Assembly: GCF_963678635.1 (NCBI RefSeq)
Contig: NC_087066.1
Location: 28,835,301 to 28,899,300, forward strand
Origin: Symsagittifera roscoffensis
Taxonomy: Eukaryota > Xenacoelomorpha > Acoela > Convolutidae
Reading direction: 5' to 3'
DNA length: 64,000 nt
A model generated the notes under the pieces. The model saw nothing but the letters and a program-made list of their open reading frames with translations. It was not told the origin of the DNA and did no database searches. The position numbers and the translations under genes are program-made. This document shows, one piece after another, positions 12,101 through 20,757 of this stretch; within the stretch, counting starts at the first letter, position 1; each line of letters starts with the position of its first letter.

Positions 12101-13847
12101 AAAATAAAAGAATGAAAAGAACATTTAAAGTGAGTTAAAGATTCAAAAAAAAACGTTCAAGATCATCACAAGATTCACCCCAAATGAGGTCGTGGGATGA
12201 ACTTTGAACATCTTTTTGAAAAGTTTTGAAACTTTCAACGCATTTTTCAAACTTTTATCGTTTAAAAACCAATGCTTTAAAAGAACTGAACAGCTCTTTT
12301 GTTGATCCTTTCCTCCGTGGATAAATTGTCTGAGAAAAAAGTGTTGGACGTTGGCTCTCCTCTCACCTGCCTGATGGGTCCTGGACCCACAGTGACTGGG
12401 ACTACTTCCACGTGTCCTCCACGGGGACTGCTGTTGATGGTGGGCTGTTTGTCTCCATCTGGGCATGCGAGAAGGAGAGATTTGGAGGATGATTCCGGGA
12501 GCAGTTCTGTGATCATGTACTGGTGCAACTAGAAAACGAATACTATGATAGCATCAATTTCTTTGTTTTGTTCAGTTACAACTTTGAATTGATCTGAATT
12601 TTTTTAGACTCCATTTACTATTACATATTCTCCCTTCTCGGACAATCGAAGATATTGAAAACCCGGATAATATAGAGTTCAAGACTAATAGTAAAATATC
12701 AATTCAAGCTATAATGGGTGAAAATTTATAAGATCAAGTTTTGATAACCTTTTACCAAAACTTTCCTGCGTCAAGTCTGTGAAATCTTTTTTGAAATTGC
12801 ACGTCGTTTGGGTCAGTTTCATAGCCCTACTTTTCAATGTACGTAAGGAATGCTTTTTAGAAATTCTTCATTTTATAATCGTTTTTTTTTGTCTTCCAAT
12901 TGTTGAAACTTTGTTGTCATATTTACCTCTCTGAGTATGTCGGGCAGTGGCTTTGCATTGAGAGCCTGCTCGTGGGTGAAGCCAATCTGCAGGTAGTTGT
13001 CCACGCAGAATTCATTCACACTAGTCCGCACAGGCAGGTGCTTCGAACCCACCACCTGGAAAACAAAAGGGAATTTTTGTGGTGTTGAGGCAGCGAGGCG
13101 GAAGTGATTTAGTTGAAAGGTGAAGGCATAAATAGTTGCAAAGGTTCATTCAACACATCAAAAGTTCAGAAGAATGGCGGCAAAAATAATAATAACCAAC
13201 TATAGTAGAAAATAGAGTTGGTGCAAGCAAACAGATAAAAAATTTAGGTTGAAATAAAAACTTGGCACCTTTTACAAAAAATTGTGGGCTCCGCCTGAAC
13301 AAGTTTTATCTCAAATGTTTCAAATCAATTCCCGTGAGGTGATTTAATTGATTGAATATATATTTTTTGAAAACCTGATCATGATCTGGTATAAATAAAA
13401 TCGAGTATGAAGAAAATGGAGAAATTCTCCCTGAACCAAACCATTGTCTGTTACTGTTAGCCATGATTAATACTTATTTACGGATAAATTTAAATCGCTC
13501 GTTTTTTATAATAAAGTTTCACAAAAATGCTACAGCAAACTGAGTAAAAATCTAAACTCTCTTTTTTTTCTGTTACTCTGTTATTAATTATTTTACAAAA
13601 TGAGTTTAGAACAGTGTGATTGATGAAGAGCGTAAAATGGACGAACCTGATTGGTGGATGAGTCAATACAAGTCCATGACATGGCCACTAACTCCTCCGT
13701 CTCACTTCCCCAGTCCTCTGGCGATCCAGGGGTTGCACAGTGGTAGCACAGGAATATAGTGTGGCTCACGTCACTACCCGAGAACCCTGATGCCTCTCCG
13801 GGACAACTCATCTCTTCTGTTTTCATCGGTGTCGTAACTACTTCCAT
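1..13847 (-). CDS. ESRP (fusilli homologue): Epithelial splicing regulatory protein (ESRP/Fusilli family), 14 exons, 3' end beyond window
   Basis: This gene encodes a nuclear RNA-binding splicing regulator; family members bind GU-rich sites in pre-mRNA and control epithelial exon choice. Coding exons in order are 13647-13847, 12927-13055, 12367-12528, 11914-12043, 11204-11296, 10487-10550, 6437-6547, 4207-4329, 3702-3849, 3179-3385, 2500-2796, 1705-2197, 335-723 and 1-118. All have GT-AG borders and every junction keeps phase, giving 888 codons so far. Residues 1-240 match the ESRP N-terminal region. RRM1 is about 271-345 ([13 protein letters not shown]), RRM2 371-447 ([28 protein letters not shown]), RRM3 516-591 ([11 protein letters not shown]) and an RRM4-like module 826-888 ([14 protein letters not shown]). 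Vertebrate ESRPs are about 680-730 residues, so this one is longer, mainly through low-complexity linkers. The start at 13847 is the first ATG and aligns with the family N-terminus. Introns other than 6, 7 and 12 are 216-653 bp and hold nothing I recognise. Confidence 0.93.
335..723 (-). CDS. ESRP exon 13 (Ala/Gln/His-rich linker and RRM4-like start)
   Basis: This 389-nt exon has acceptor TTTTGTTTCAG|GTAC and donor ATC|GTAAGC. It encodes [12 protein letters not shown], alanine and glutamine runs with a short His tract (PPHHHP), [17 protein letters not shown], and [20 protein letters not shown]. The last piece corresponds to the C-terminal RMQGLAYN... motif of vertebrate ESRPs. Confidence 0.9.
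724..1704 (-). other. ESRP intron 12, no other feature seen
   Basis: This intron of 981 bp is AT-rich. Apart from the hydrophobic open stretch and alternative donors at its 5' end, I see no repeat, ORF or structured element. Confidence 0.6.
1609..1704 (-). other. Alternative donor region of ESRP exon 12
   Basis: The exon 12 frame stays open past the inferred donor and encodes a very hydrophobic stretch ([20 protein letters not shown]). It then meets two better donors: T|GTATGA (GT at 1619-1620, phase 1, in frame with exon 13) and GTAAGT (GT at 1609-1610, phase 2). The second would shift exon 13 into a frame that stops before the RRM4-like module. Composition suggests ordinary intron, but an alternative isoform is possible. 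Confidence 0.35.
1705..2197 (-). CDS. ESRP exon 12 (RRM3 end, Ser/Asn-rich linker)
   Basis: This 493-nt exon opens with acceptor AG|GGACGACCG ([11 protein letters not shown]), runs through an Ala tract in the RRM3 helix and a long Ser/Thr/Asn/Gly-rich linker, and contains [10 protein letters not shown]. Its 3' border is uncertain. The phase-1 donor G|GTACGG is weak but joins exon 13 in frame (FSFG|TISPP). The frame stays open into the intron, where stronger donors lie. Confidence 0.82.
2500..2796 (-). CDS. ESRP exon 11 (Pro/Gly/Asn linker and RRM3 start)
   Basis: This exon has 99 codons in phase 0, with acceptor TTTTTTTCAG|GTCA and donor CAA|GTAAGT. A Pro/Asn/Gly-rich linker ([13 protein letters not shown]...) is followed by [20 protein letters not shown] and [13 protein letters not shown], the first half of RRM3. 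Confidence 0.93.
3179..3385 (-). CDS. ESRP exon 10 (RRM2)
   Basis: This exon has 69 codons in phase 0, with acceptor TGTTCACAG|ACAG and donor CAG|GTGCGA. It encodes [20 protein letters not shown], the [15 protein letters not shown] helix and [17 protein letters not shown], which closes RRM2. Confidence 0.97.
3702..3849 (-). CDS. ESRP exon 9 (RRM1 end to RRM2 start)
   Basis: This 148-nt exon has acceptor CATCCAG|GTAT and donor GTG|GTAAGT. It encodes [17 protein letters not shown], the inter-RRM linker, and [17 protein letters not shown], which starts RRM2. This is the most diagnostic ESRP peptide in the window. Confidence 0.97.
4207..4329 (-). CDS. ESRP exon 8 (RRM1, second half)
   Basis: This 123-nt exon has acceptor TTACTAACAG|AGGA and donor CAG|GTAAAC. 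It encodes [20 protein letters not shown], then [20 protein letters not shown], completing RRM1 with the family's strongly conserved [10 protein letters not shown] motif. Confidence 0.96.
4330..6436 (-). other. ESRP intron 7, no recognisable feature
   Basis: This intron of 2.1 kb contains only short frames of about 60 codons and a C-rich run near 5730. No transposon ends or coding-like exon were recognised. Confidence 0.55.
6437..6547 (-). CDS. ESRP exon 7 (RRM1, first half)
   Basis: This 111-nt exon has acceptor TTTGTTTCAG|CACC and donor CAG|GTGAAA. It encodes [20 protein letters not shown], then FFRGLDIA, the beta1-alpha1 half of RRM1 and nearly identical to other ESRPs. It lies between the two longest introns. 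Confidence 0.95.
7411..7700. repeat. Interspersed repeat shared with both 18.5-kb copies
   Basis: About 290 bp starting TTTTTTGAAATTCTGACAGC and ending near CAAAACTGTTTTTCAAA recurs almost unchanged at 22740-23030 and 41224-41514. A short related piece (ATTACCGGATTCGACTCAAT) lies earlier in this intron near 6811 and directly abuts the repeat in the other copies, so this intronic copy looks interrupted. Nature unknown. Confidence 0.75.
7705..7999. mobile_element. Small foldback element in ESRP intron 6
   Basis: Imperfect inverted arms of about 70 bp (7705-7774 and 7929-7999) share CATCTGTTACGC and GATTCAAAAAA. The centre repeats TATTAGTCAGAC-like words. No coding capacity; probably a short non-autonomous element. 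Confidence 0.6.
8468..8653. mobile_element. Short C-rich MITE in ESRP intron 6
   Basis: The left end (AGAGGCAATCTAGGATTTTC) and right end (CCTCCTAAATCCGCCCTTGA) are inverted copies of each other. The right end carries a run of 17 C (8616-8632). The ends match the 428-bp element at 24048-24475, so this is a shortened member of that family. Confidence 0.6.
10212..10252. repeat. Short tandem repeat, 19-bp unit
   Basis: Two adjacent copies of GTTTGAAAGTTTAGATTTA lie in ESRP intron 6, followed by a partial third (GATTTGA). Confidence 0.7.
10487..10550 (-). CDS. ESRP exon 6
   Basis: This 64-nt exon has acceptor TTTGTGCAG|GTTT and donor ATG|GTAAGT. It encodes [20 protein letters not shown] and enters and leaves in the phases needed to join exons 5 and 7. 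It corresponds to the Cys-Ser-Lys-Met linker that precedes RRM1 in vertebrate ESRPs. Confidence 0.82.
11204..11296 (-). CDS. ESRP exon 5
   Basis: This exon has 93 nt, with acceptor GTTGTTTCAG|TGCT and donor AAAAAG|GTAAAC. Joined to exon 4 it reads [10 protein letters not shown]...[15 protein letters not shown], the counterpart of the short spacer between the N-terminal domain and RRM1. Confidence 0.82.
11914..12043 (-). CDS. ESRP exon 4
   Basis: This exon has 130 nt, enters in phase 0 and leaves in phase 1 (A|TG across the next junction). Acceptor is TTTGCCAG|GCAC, donor AGA|GTATGT. It encodes [10 protein letters not shown] and [16 protein letters not shown], equivalent to the vertebrate LHPEAS..NV.LPECFYSFFDLRKEF segment. 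Confidence 0.9.
12367..12528 (-). CDS. ESRP exon 3
   Basis: This exon has 54 codons in phase 0, with acceptor GTTTTCTAG|TTGC and donor CAG|GTGAGA. It encodes [16 protein letters not shown], then a Pro/Gly stretch ending [10 protein letters not shown], equivalent to the family segment that reads TDG.LHVRQ in vertebrates. Confidence 0.88.
12927..13055 (-). CDS. ESRP exon 2
   Basis: This exon has 43 codons, phase 0 in and out, with acceptor TTTTCCAG|GTGG and donor GAG|GTAAAT. It encodes [16 protein letters not shown] and a helix-rich segment, continuing the ESRP N-terminal domain directly from exon 1 (family pattern VVDL..KKVG.LH..LV.P). Confidence 0.88.
13647..13847 (-). CDS. ESRP exon 1 (start codon exon)
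   Basis: This exon has 67 codons and ends in phase 0 at the donor CAG|GTTCGT. The protein has a short acidic leader, then a conserved ESRP-like stretch with [12 protein letters not shown] and CIDSSTNQ, which lines up with the beginning of vertebrate ESRP. The ATG at 13845-13847 sits in the context AAAAATGG. An untranslated upstream exon may exist but is not visible. Confidence 0.88.
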
Positions 13848-16800
13848 TTTTAAAAAAGTTTTTTTTCCAAATTATTAAAAATTGATGGTTTTGGTAAATG
13901 CTTTGTCTGGTTTACGAGAAATTTTCAGACCCTGTATCGTTGAAAGCTTGGATCCCAAATTTTCTTTTAATGGATATGATGATTCAGCTGAATGTTAAGG
14001 TAATCGAAATATCTTCAAAGGGTTTTATTACTTCTTCTTAACTTGCGTCACTAATGCGAAAACCGTTATTTGTAAAAGGTTTGGCTTTCTCTTGCAGAGG
14101 TTTGAGAACTGGTATTCAACTTGTTGCTTTTAATCCAATTTGGGGAGGTTTGTTTGTAGATGCAGTTACTAATTTTGACACTGCTTCAGATAACTGTTTG
14201 TAATTTATGATCGGCCAAGTAACAGTTTTGCTAATTCTGTCGAGAACTCTAAATTTGACCCCAAGACAATTTCAAGCTATTAGAAGTTTCAATTTTTTCA
14301 ATTTTTTTTTGGAAATTAATTGAATTAGAATTCCTTAACCAAATTCTGTAACCAGATTTTGAGCACAAAGATCAATCAAGTTAGACTATTTGTTAGTAAA
14401 TAAAGTTTTTGCTGTAATCGCCCACTATTCAGTCAAAACAGACAATTCGAAAGATCCACCTCCGTTTCTTTTCCTTCCGGTTTCGAAATTTTTCCAACTC
14501 TCCCAAGAAGATTTCAAATTACCAAACGTGTTAACAGTTTTTATGGTCTCCCAAATTCCCAAAACAAGGAAGAGAAGTTTTTGAAAGAGTTTTTAAATAA
14601 GTAAAACAACCAAACAACCGACCGCCAATACGACAAAAAAATTATAAATTAATTTTTCAAACTCAACTATGCACAAAAATTTACAATAAAATGTCGCACG
14701 TGTTGTCGTTATTAAACTATTGCGAGCTAAGTAAACTTCACAAGGATAAGTGGAACAGTTGTTACTTTACTTTTGCAAAAATTATGAAAAAAAGAAACAA
14801 TTAAATATCGCACACATTGAGTTTCCAACAAGTGGCTCGAAATAAATATATTCTATAAATCTTGATAAGAATTAGTTGTAATACCTCAGTTTCTTACACA
14901 AGGATTGAGAACTTAACTAAAAAGTGACATATTTTGCCAATTGCTGCGTTTCGATTCAATTTCAATTTAATGGATATATACCAGTCTGGTAATGAGTTTA
15001 TATGCGACATTAACTGGTTTAGGGTAATTATTATAATCATTACACTCGTTACTCGTCCCGGGAGGTTTGAAACTGATTTTAGGGATCACTTGTCACTTTG
15101 AAAGGGACAATTTTTGATCAATTTATTCCGATTACAGTTGACTCAGTCGTTGTCACTTGAAGTGAAACGGAATGGAACACCACTTGGAAGTTTTGACTTA
15201 AAATTGATCTTTTCAGGTTTTCATCAAAAAGTTATCGTCACGCGCATTGATAGCCTTTACTAGAAACTGTTTAAAAATCTATAGTATGATTTAAAGGTTC
15301 CCGTAAAATTGTCCAGCTGTCGCATTGGAACACTTCTTAATCTCTCGGAGCACAAGCCCGTATATCAATGATAACATTTTGTATATCAATTACATTGTGG
15401 TGACGAAGAATGAACACAGAGGCAAAGCGGAGCTTCGCACCTCTTGCCATAGAACGAAAAATGGCACAGCAGCTAGCCCAAAAATAGGACGCAAGCTGAA
15501 TCGAAAAAAAAAATTGTCGAAATATAGACTGAAAAATTAATTTTTTAACGTTTGCATGGAATGCGGGTAAATTTAATGAAAAAGACAACTACCGGTGTTT
15601 ATTAAGCCTTAAGAACAAAGTTCAATAGGCGGATATTAGGAAGACAAAATTTGGGTAGACAACTGATGAGCCGAAAAAAAATCTGAATTGAGCTATAAAA
15701 CGTATTGAACCAAAAAATAAGAAATCCTAAGTCCCCCCACCTACCTTTCCATAAGCACAAAAACAATTAAAAAATTTGGTGCTTCATACAACAAATTAAG
15801 AGGCAACTAAACTGATCTGCATCATTCAACACCATTAAAGCTGAAAAAAACTTAAAAGAAGAAGAAAAAAAAAGGAAACAAAAAAAGCGAAAAAATATAA
15901 CTAAAAACAGGAGTTGATTTACAACCAACAATAAAACTTCAAATGGAACGGCCATTTAAAAGGCATACATGCTCAGAAAAATTCTGTTGACAGGCATTCG
16001 GTTTTGTTGCTAATAGGTGAGTTAACTGATGAGAATTGACTGATGAGAATTGTCTAACATAACAGGTGAGTTAACTGATTCAACTGATTTTGTTAAACAA
16101 GTGGTTGACAAGAAAAAAGTCTAAATTCCAGTTTGATAACGCTTGCTAATCGCAATAGGAAAGATGGCAAACATGAAAAACCGTTAAGCTACCCAAGTAG
16201 ACAAGAAGGTATGTACTGCAAATGTTGACGGGGTTCTTTTTTGAATTTATTTGACCAAATTTTTTAAGACCAGCTTGTTTAATATTAATGTAGTATCAAA
16301 AAGACGAAATCAATTGTTGTGTAAAAAACAAATAACTAAACTAAATCTTATTTGAATGTAATTCACTGAAAGAACTTTAATCATGGGTTATTTTATGAAA
16401 AAAATCGACCAATTTTTCTAGATCAGTTTGCTGTTTAACATTGATAAAAGTCTCAAAAACAAGTTCAATTATCGATATCAATTGTGTGCGAAAAGAACGA
16501 TGTTGCGCCCCATCTTTTTTAAGAGAATATTTAATTTATAAATCTTTCGGATGAAGCTTTTTTTCAATTGAGCATAAAATTTAGCCGAAATAGTTCATTT
16601 TATTCTTCTTACTCTATCAAAAAATTAAGTAACAAACTTATAAAACTCAATTTTAAAAGCATTTTTGAAGTAAAAGGTAGCAAAAGATCACCAAAGTTTT
16701 GAAATCCTGTGAATAAATCAAAATTGAGTTATTCGAACCGTCAAAGCTAGAGAGACGCTTTTTCTCCACTTCGCCGGCCATAAATTAGGACAAGAACCTT

Positions 16801-17636
16801 GCACTTTTTTTTATGACAAATCGCAATGATTTGTCATCTGAAAATTTCTCATTTTCATCAAAATCTTTCTCACTTTTATAAAAAAAAATTACTCGCGATT
16901 TTTTTTCATCTCTTCTTACGAGTGACATCAACCTAATCAGGTAAATATTTTTTCAATTTCATTCACGAAGACAACGTTTTTGGTATGGCCTTTTTGATTC
17001 AATGCTAATATTAAAAAACTATCATTCCGCAAATTTTCTTTTGATAGTTAAAAAATTTATTTTCCTTTGATTAAAAAATTCACGGATTATAATTAATACA
17101 ATAGTTTAAACCAAAATTTTCACGGAAAGCTAGATGATGTAAATTTCGCAGAAAAAAAAACAAACGAACGCCGCCCGTTGATTTGGAAATGACAACTCTA
17201 TCAAAAAAGAAGCCCATAAACAAAACAGAATACCTCAAAAATAAAAAACTTTTTTATAGTGCCAGGACAATTTTTATAACCTAGCTCAAGTTTTTTTTTG
17301 AAGTCACAAATTCGCTTAGTTTATATCGAACCCATGAATCCTATTTCAGATATTATCTCCAGCATATTGATAAACTATCGACTAGATTGCATACATTTAT
17401 TACAAGGCTGGGAATTTCAATCACATGGCCTAAATTGCACAAAATTTAAAAATATAAACTTTTATATTCATAACTTTTGCAAATAAGTTTTTCATTTACT
17501 CTTTCAGTATTCAATGTCTTACGGCACCTCTGTTTGGAATTTTTTTAAGATTTAGCAATAATAACAGATAACAGAGACTCATTTGTTCAAACAAAGTACC
17601 TTTTTTTCATTATTCACATCATGCCACATTAATTGT
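13848..17636. other. Gene-poor DNA upstream of ESRP
   Basis: AT-rich sequence with only short chance frames. It should contain the ESRP promoter and any 5' untranslated exon, but no TATA box or initiator stands out. Small direct repeats (GGTGAGTTAACTGAT twice, TGATGAGAATTG twice) lie at 16013-16090. A GC-richer islet near 15.4 kb is described separately. Confidence 0.5.
15337..15495 (-). CDS. Possible terminal exon, unknown gene
   Basis: On the minus strand a ten-pyrimidine tract and CAG acceptor (TTCGATTCAG|CTTGCG) precede an open stretch that ends in TAA at 15337. It contains LASYFWASCCAIF and DIRACAPRD. Composition is richer in GC than its surroundings. No partner exon was found, so it could equally be part of a dispersed repeat. 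Confidence 0.2.
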   Translation of the reverse strand, partial: LASYFWASCCAIFRSMARGAKLRFASVFILRHHNVIDIQNVIIDIRACAPRD

Positions 17637-17915
17637 CCGTTGTTCCAACTTTCGAAGAAAGTGATAGAACATTTGTGCTCGGGGTGTTTTTTTTCCGGAC
17701 AAACTTCTATTTTTAAACTGAAAATTTTCGACGGATTTTCTTATATCAGTGGAAAAGTATATTGTTCTAGCCTCAACGTATAGGATATTTCACCAGAAAT
17801 CGTTTTTTGTAAAAATATTGGGGCTTTATGATGGCCAATTTATGGTTAATAATGCGCTATATTTTTCGTGCTATTAACGTTCAAACGGAGATCTAATCTG
17901 TCCAAAAAAATTGTT
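17637..17915. repeat. Decayed copy of the foldback-element arm
   Basis: GTTCCAACTTTCG...GTGCTCGGGGTG...TTTTTAAACT...GACGGA...GCTATTAACG...AATCTGTC follows the order of words in the left arm of the foldback element at 25221-25704. No matching second arm is present here. Confidence 0.6.
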
Positions 17916-17958
17916 ACAAATAGAATTTAGTCATCCTTTTTGGTCTACTGAAGGATTT

Positions 17959-18849
17959 CCCGCATCCAAGTTTAGGCGTAAGTGACAGGTTATAACGGAT
18001 TAACATAATGGTTTTTCGACTATAATAATTGATAATAATTACCAACATCAGGTGTTTGAAGGATTTATTATCAATTACGTCGTGATAAACTCCAATACGA
18101 TACAATTTCTTAGAATCATTTATAATTGATGATAATTCTTATAAAAAAGTTTGTAAAAATATTATAATCGATTATGATTGAGTATAAACTCTTTTTGTGC
18201 CAAATGTTGTAAACCAAAAGTATATTTTGATTATATCTTATGAATTAGTATATTTATTTCTGTAAAAAATTTTTAAAATTGAGATGTCTTGACTTAATTT
18301 ATTTCATTTGAACACAAAGTTTAACCACAAAACAATTATTTTATAGAGATCCCTTCATTTTAGTTGAAAGGTTCCCGAAGTACGTGAAAATTTTCTTCCA
18401 AATAAATCATGAAACTAAAGCATGTGATGATATTTTGGTGGTTCAAAAACTCAAACTGTGCATCATGGAACAACTCGAATTGAGAAAAAATGAAGAAAAA
18501 AATGAGTCATAAATTTGAATTTATTTGAAGGCAATTTTCTCATTTTTCGCATAAACCAACGTCTACGAAAAGCATAAAATATGAGCAAATCAGATGCAAG
18601 GTTGAAAAAAATGGGCAAACAAAAAATCATAATCTAATTTAAAGGATTATACTTAGATCAAAAATTAGATTGATTAACAATGAAATAGACCCATCCATTA
18701 AATTGTATTATAATTGATTCTAATTTGATTTCAAAAAGAAAGATTATAACCAATTATTAGTTAATTAAAAACATTTTTTCGCAATTTTAATAAACCTAGT
18801 AGCAAAATCACAATATAACCGTATATTAACGCTTAAAACTGGATGCGGG
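17959..18849. mobile_element. Non-autonomous inverted-repeat element, copy 1
   Basis: An 891-bp segment begins CCCGCATCCAAGTTTAGGCG and ends with its inverted counterpart ...GCTTAAAACTGGATGCGGG. The interior is AT-rich and built of degenerate (T)AATCGATTATAAT words that are themselves palindromic. No ORF. Clear target-site duplications were not seen. Confidence 0.65.
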
Positions 18850-19114
18850 TTGCTATATGCAAAATACGTCACTTACTGCTAAATATAGAGTGTGAGATGG
18901 TTTCGTTTTTTGAACACTGATACATAGAGCTTAAAACGCAATACTCATTCAAGATTTGCTCTGATTAGAAAAGTCTTGTTCTTGCTCTATTTTTGCAACC
19001 ATACAAGACAAAATGTGTATGATCCTTAGTGGGATTTCATTCTACTTAATAATAAACAATATTTTTTAAAAAGGTCAGACAACTCGTTTTCTTGTAAACT
19101 AATAATAAAAACAA

Positions 19115-20065
19115 CCCGCATTCAAGTTTAGGCGTAAGCAACCGACTATAGAGGATTATTATGATGACTTTTTGACAATTAAAATTGATTATAAACACAA
19201 AACTAGGTGTTTAAAGGTTTTATAATCGACTATAATTTTCCATGAGATTTTAATATATTATAATTGACTATAATTGATTACAATTACACTTAAAATCAAT
19301 TATAATCGATTACAATCGAATAAAATCTCTTATTTTGTCAGAACTTTGTAACACCAAAAGTAGAGTTTACTAATATCTCATGGCTTATTATTTTTCGATC
19401 AAAAACAAACCTCTAAAAACGAGATGCCTTGTCACATTTTGGTTCATCTGAGCACAAACATTCACCACGGAACAAAAAATTTCATTGAGATTTTTTCGCA
19501 TTAGTTGAAAAGTTCTCGCTGTATGTGAAAATTAAGTTTTCCAAGTGAATCATGAAACTAAATCTGGCGCTGATATTTTGGTGGTTAAAAAAACTCAAGA
19601 TATGCATCAAGAACCAACTTCAATGAGAAACAAATAAATTTTAAAATTATAAGTTTGAATTGATTTGAAAACGCTTAAAGCTTTTCTCTTATTTTTCACA
19701 TAAGCCAACGTCTACAAAAAGCATAAAATATGAGCAATTCTGATGCATGTTTGGAGAGAAAATGGGCAAACAGAAGGGATTATAACCGAATATAATCGAG
19801 TATAGTGGATTTTTTGTGCACAACATATGATTTAGAAACTGGGATAAAAATAATCGATTATAATCGATTATAAGTGAATCAAAAAATATGTACCACTAAA
19901 CGATTACAATCGATTAAAATGTTTATTATTGATTAAAATTGGATTTTGAAAAGAGAGATAATAATCGATTAATAATTGATTAAAATCAATTTTGTCTCAA
20001 TTTTAATAAGACTGGTACTAAAATTATAATATAACCGATTATTAACGCTTGAAACTGGATGCGGG
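19115..20065. mobile_element. Non-autonomous inverted-repeat element, copy 2
   Basis: A 951-bp relative of the element at 17959-18849 has the same ends (CCCGCATTCAAGTTTAGGCG and GCTTGAAACTGGATGCGGG) and a similar AATCGATTATAATCG-rich body. The left breakpoint of the 18.5-kb duplication (about 19881) falls inside it. A 3'-truncated copy of it therefore heads duplication copy 2 (38365-38549). Confidence 0.68.
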
Positions 20066-20322
20066 AACGTAAAATCAACAATCAAACTGTTCGTAAAAAA
20101 ATCGACTCCAGAAAAAATTTAACTCTTGGGCTGCCAAATTGTAAGCGCAAGCAAATTCAAATACATTTCTGTTTGCAATTTTTAAGTCCTTCATGTAATA
20201 ATCTGCGCTCCAAACAAAAAAGGATTTCTGAAAATTCAGGATTCAAAGTTAAATTTCGAAAGATGATGCTAATGTTGTTTGGGCTTTAACAAACTGTAAC
20301 CATTTTTTGAGACTAAGCACTT

Positions 20323-20438
20323 TCACGAAGTCCACACCAGCACTAAATTTGTCACCGTCGCAATAATAGCTCCGTTTTCAATTATCCTTGCGTCACCTTT
20401 GAAGGCTTTGGGTCTCGGAGGGAGAGGTTCAACAGGAG
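20323..20438 (-). CDS. Candidate terminal exon Z, copy 1
   Basis: Acceptor TTGTTTTTAG|CTCC opens an exon of 38 codons ending in TGA at 20323-20325. It encodes PVEPLPPRPKAFKGDARIIE, then NGAIIATVTNLVLVWTS. Codon usage looks coding and the phase matches exon Y (20639-20757) exactly. A donor (AAAG|GTGACG) inside it leaves open that it is internal. It may end the secreted-protein gene whose first exons lie at 27463-29039, or belong to another gene. No family recognised. Confidence 0.45.
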
Positions 20439-20638
20439 CTAAAAACAACAACAACAATTGAGACGGTCACAGACTCTATAATCTCTAAAAAAAACATTAA
20501 TCGCAATTTTATCATGAAATACATCGTCGTCGTTGTCTCAAAGCTCATTTTCCATCTAACTTCAATATAAGAAAACTAGAATTGGAATCAATAATTCGGT
20601 CGAGATCTGTTAAGTCATCTATTTTGATTACTACTAAC

Positions 20639-20757
20639 TTGTAGTTAACATTTGGTCCCAGATTGAATTTTTGTGACACTTTTGTTTTTCGTAGGCGGAG
20701 TACAGGGGATTCAGTGTCCATCCAGGAGGGTCATCGGGATATTTTATTTTGGCTGGC
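20639..20757 (-). CDS. Candidate exon Y, copy 1
   Basis: Acceptor TGTTTATTTTCAG|GCCA and donor ACAA|GTTAGT enclose 119 nt encoding PAKIKYPDDPPGWTLNPLYS, then AYEKQKCHKNSIWDQMLTT. The residue mix (Trp, Cys, Pro, charged) is unlike chance AT-rich frames. It leaves in phase 1 and joins exon Z in frame across a 200-bp intron. It needs an upstream exon ending in phase 2. Confidence 0.45.

Noticed and set aside
20059-20289. 76-codon plus-strand frame starting MRERKINNQTV (also 38543)
   Set aside because: It begins inside the terminal repeat of an inverted-repeat element, is Lys/Asn-rich as expected of AT-rich DNA, and lacks any exon signal.
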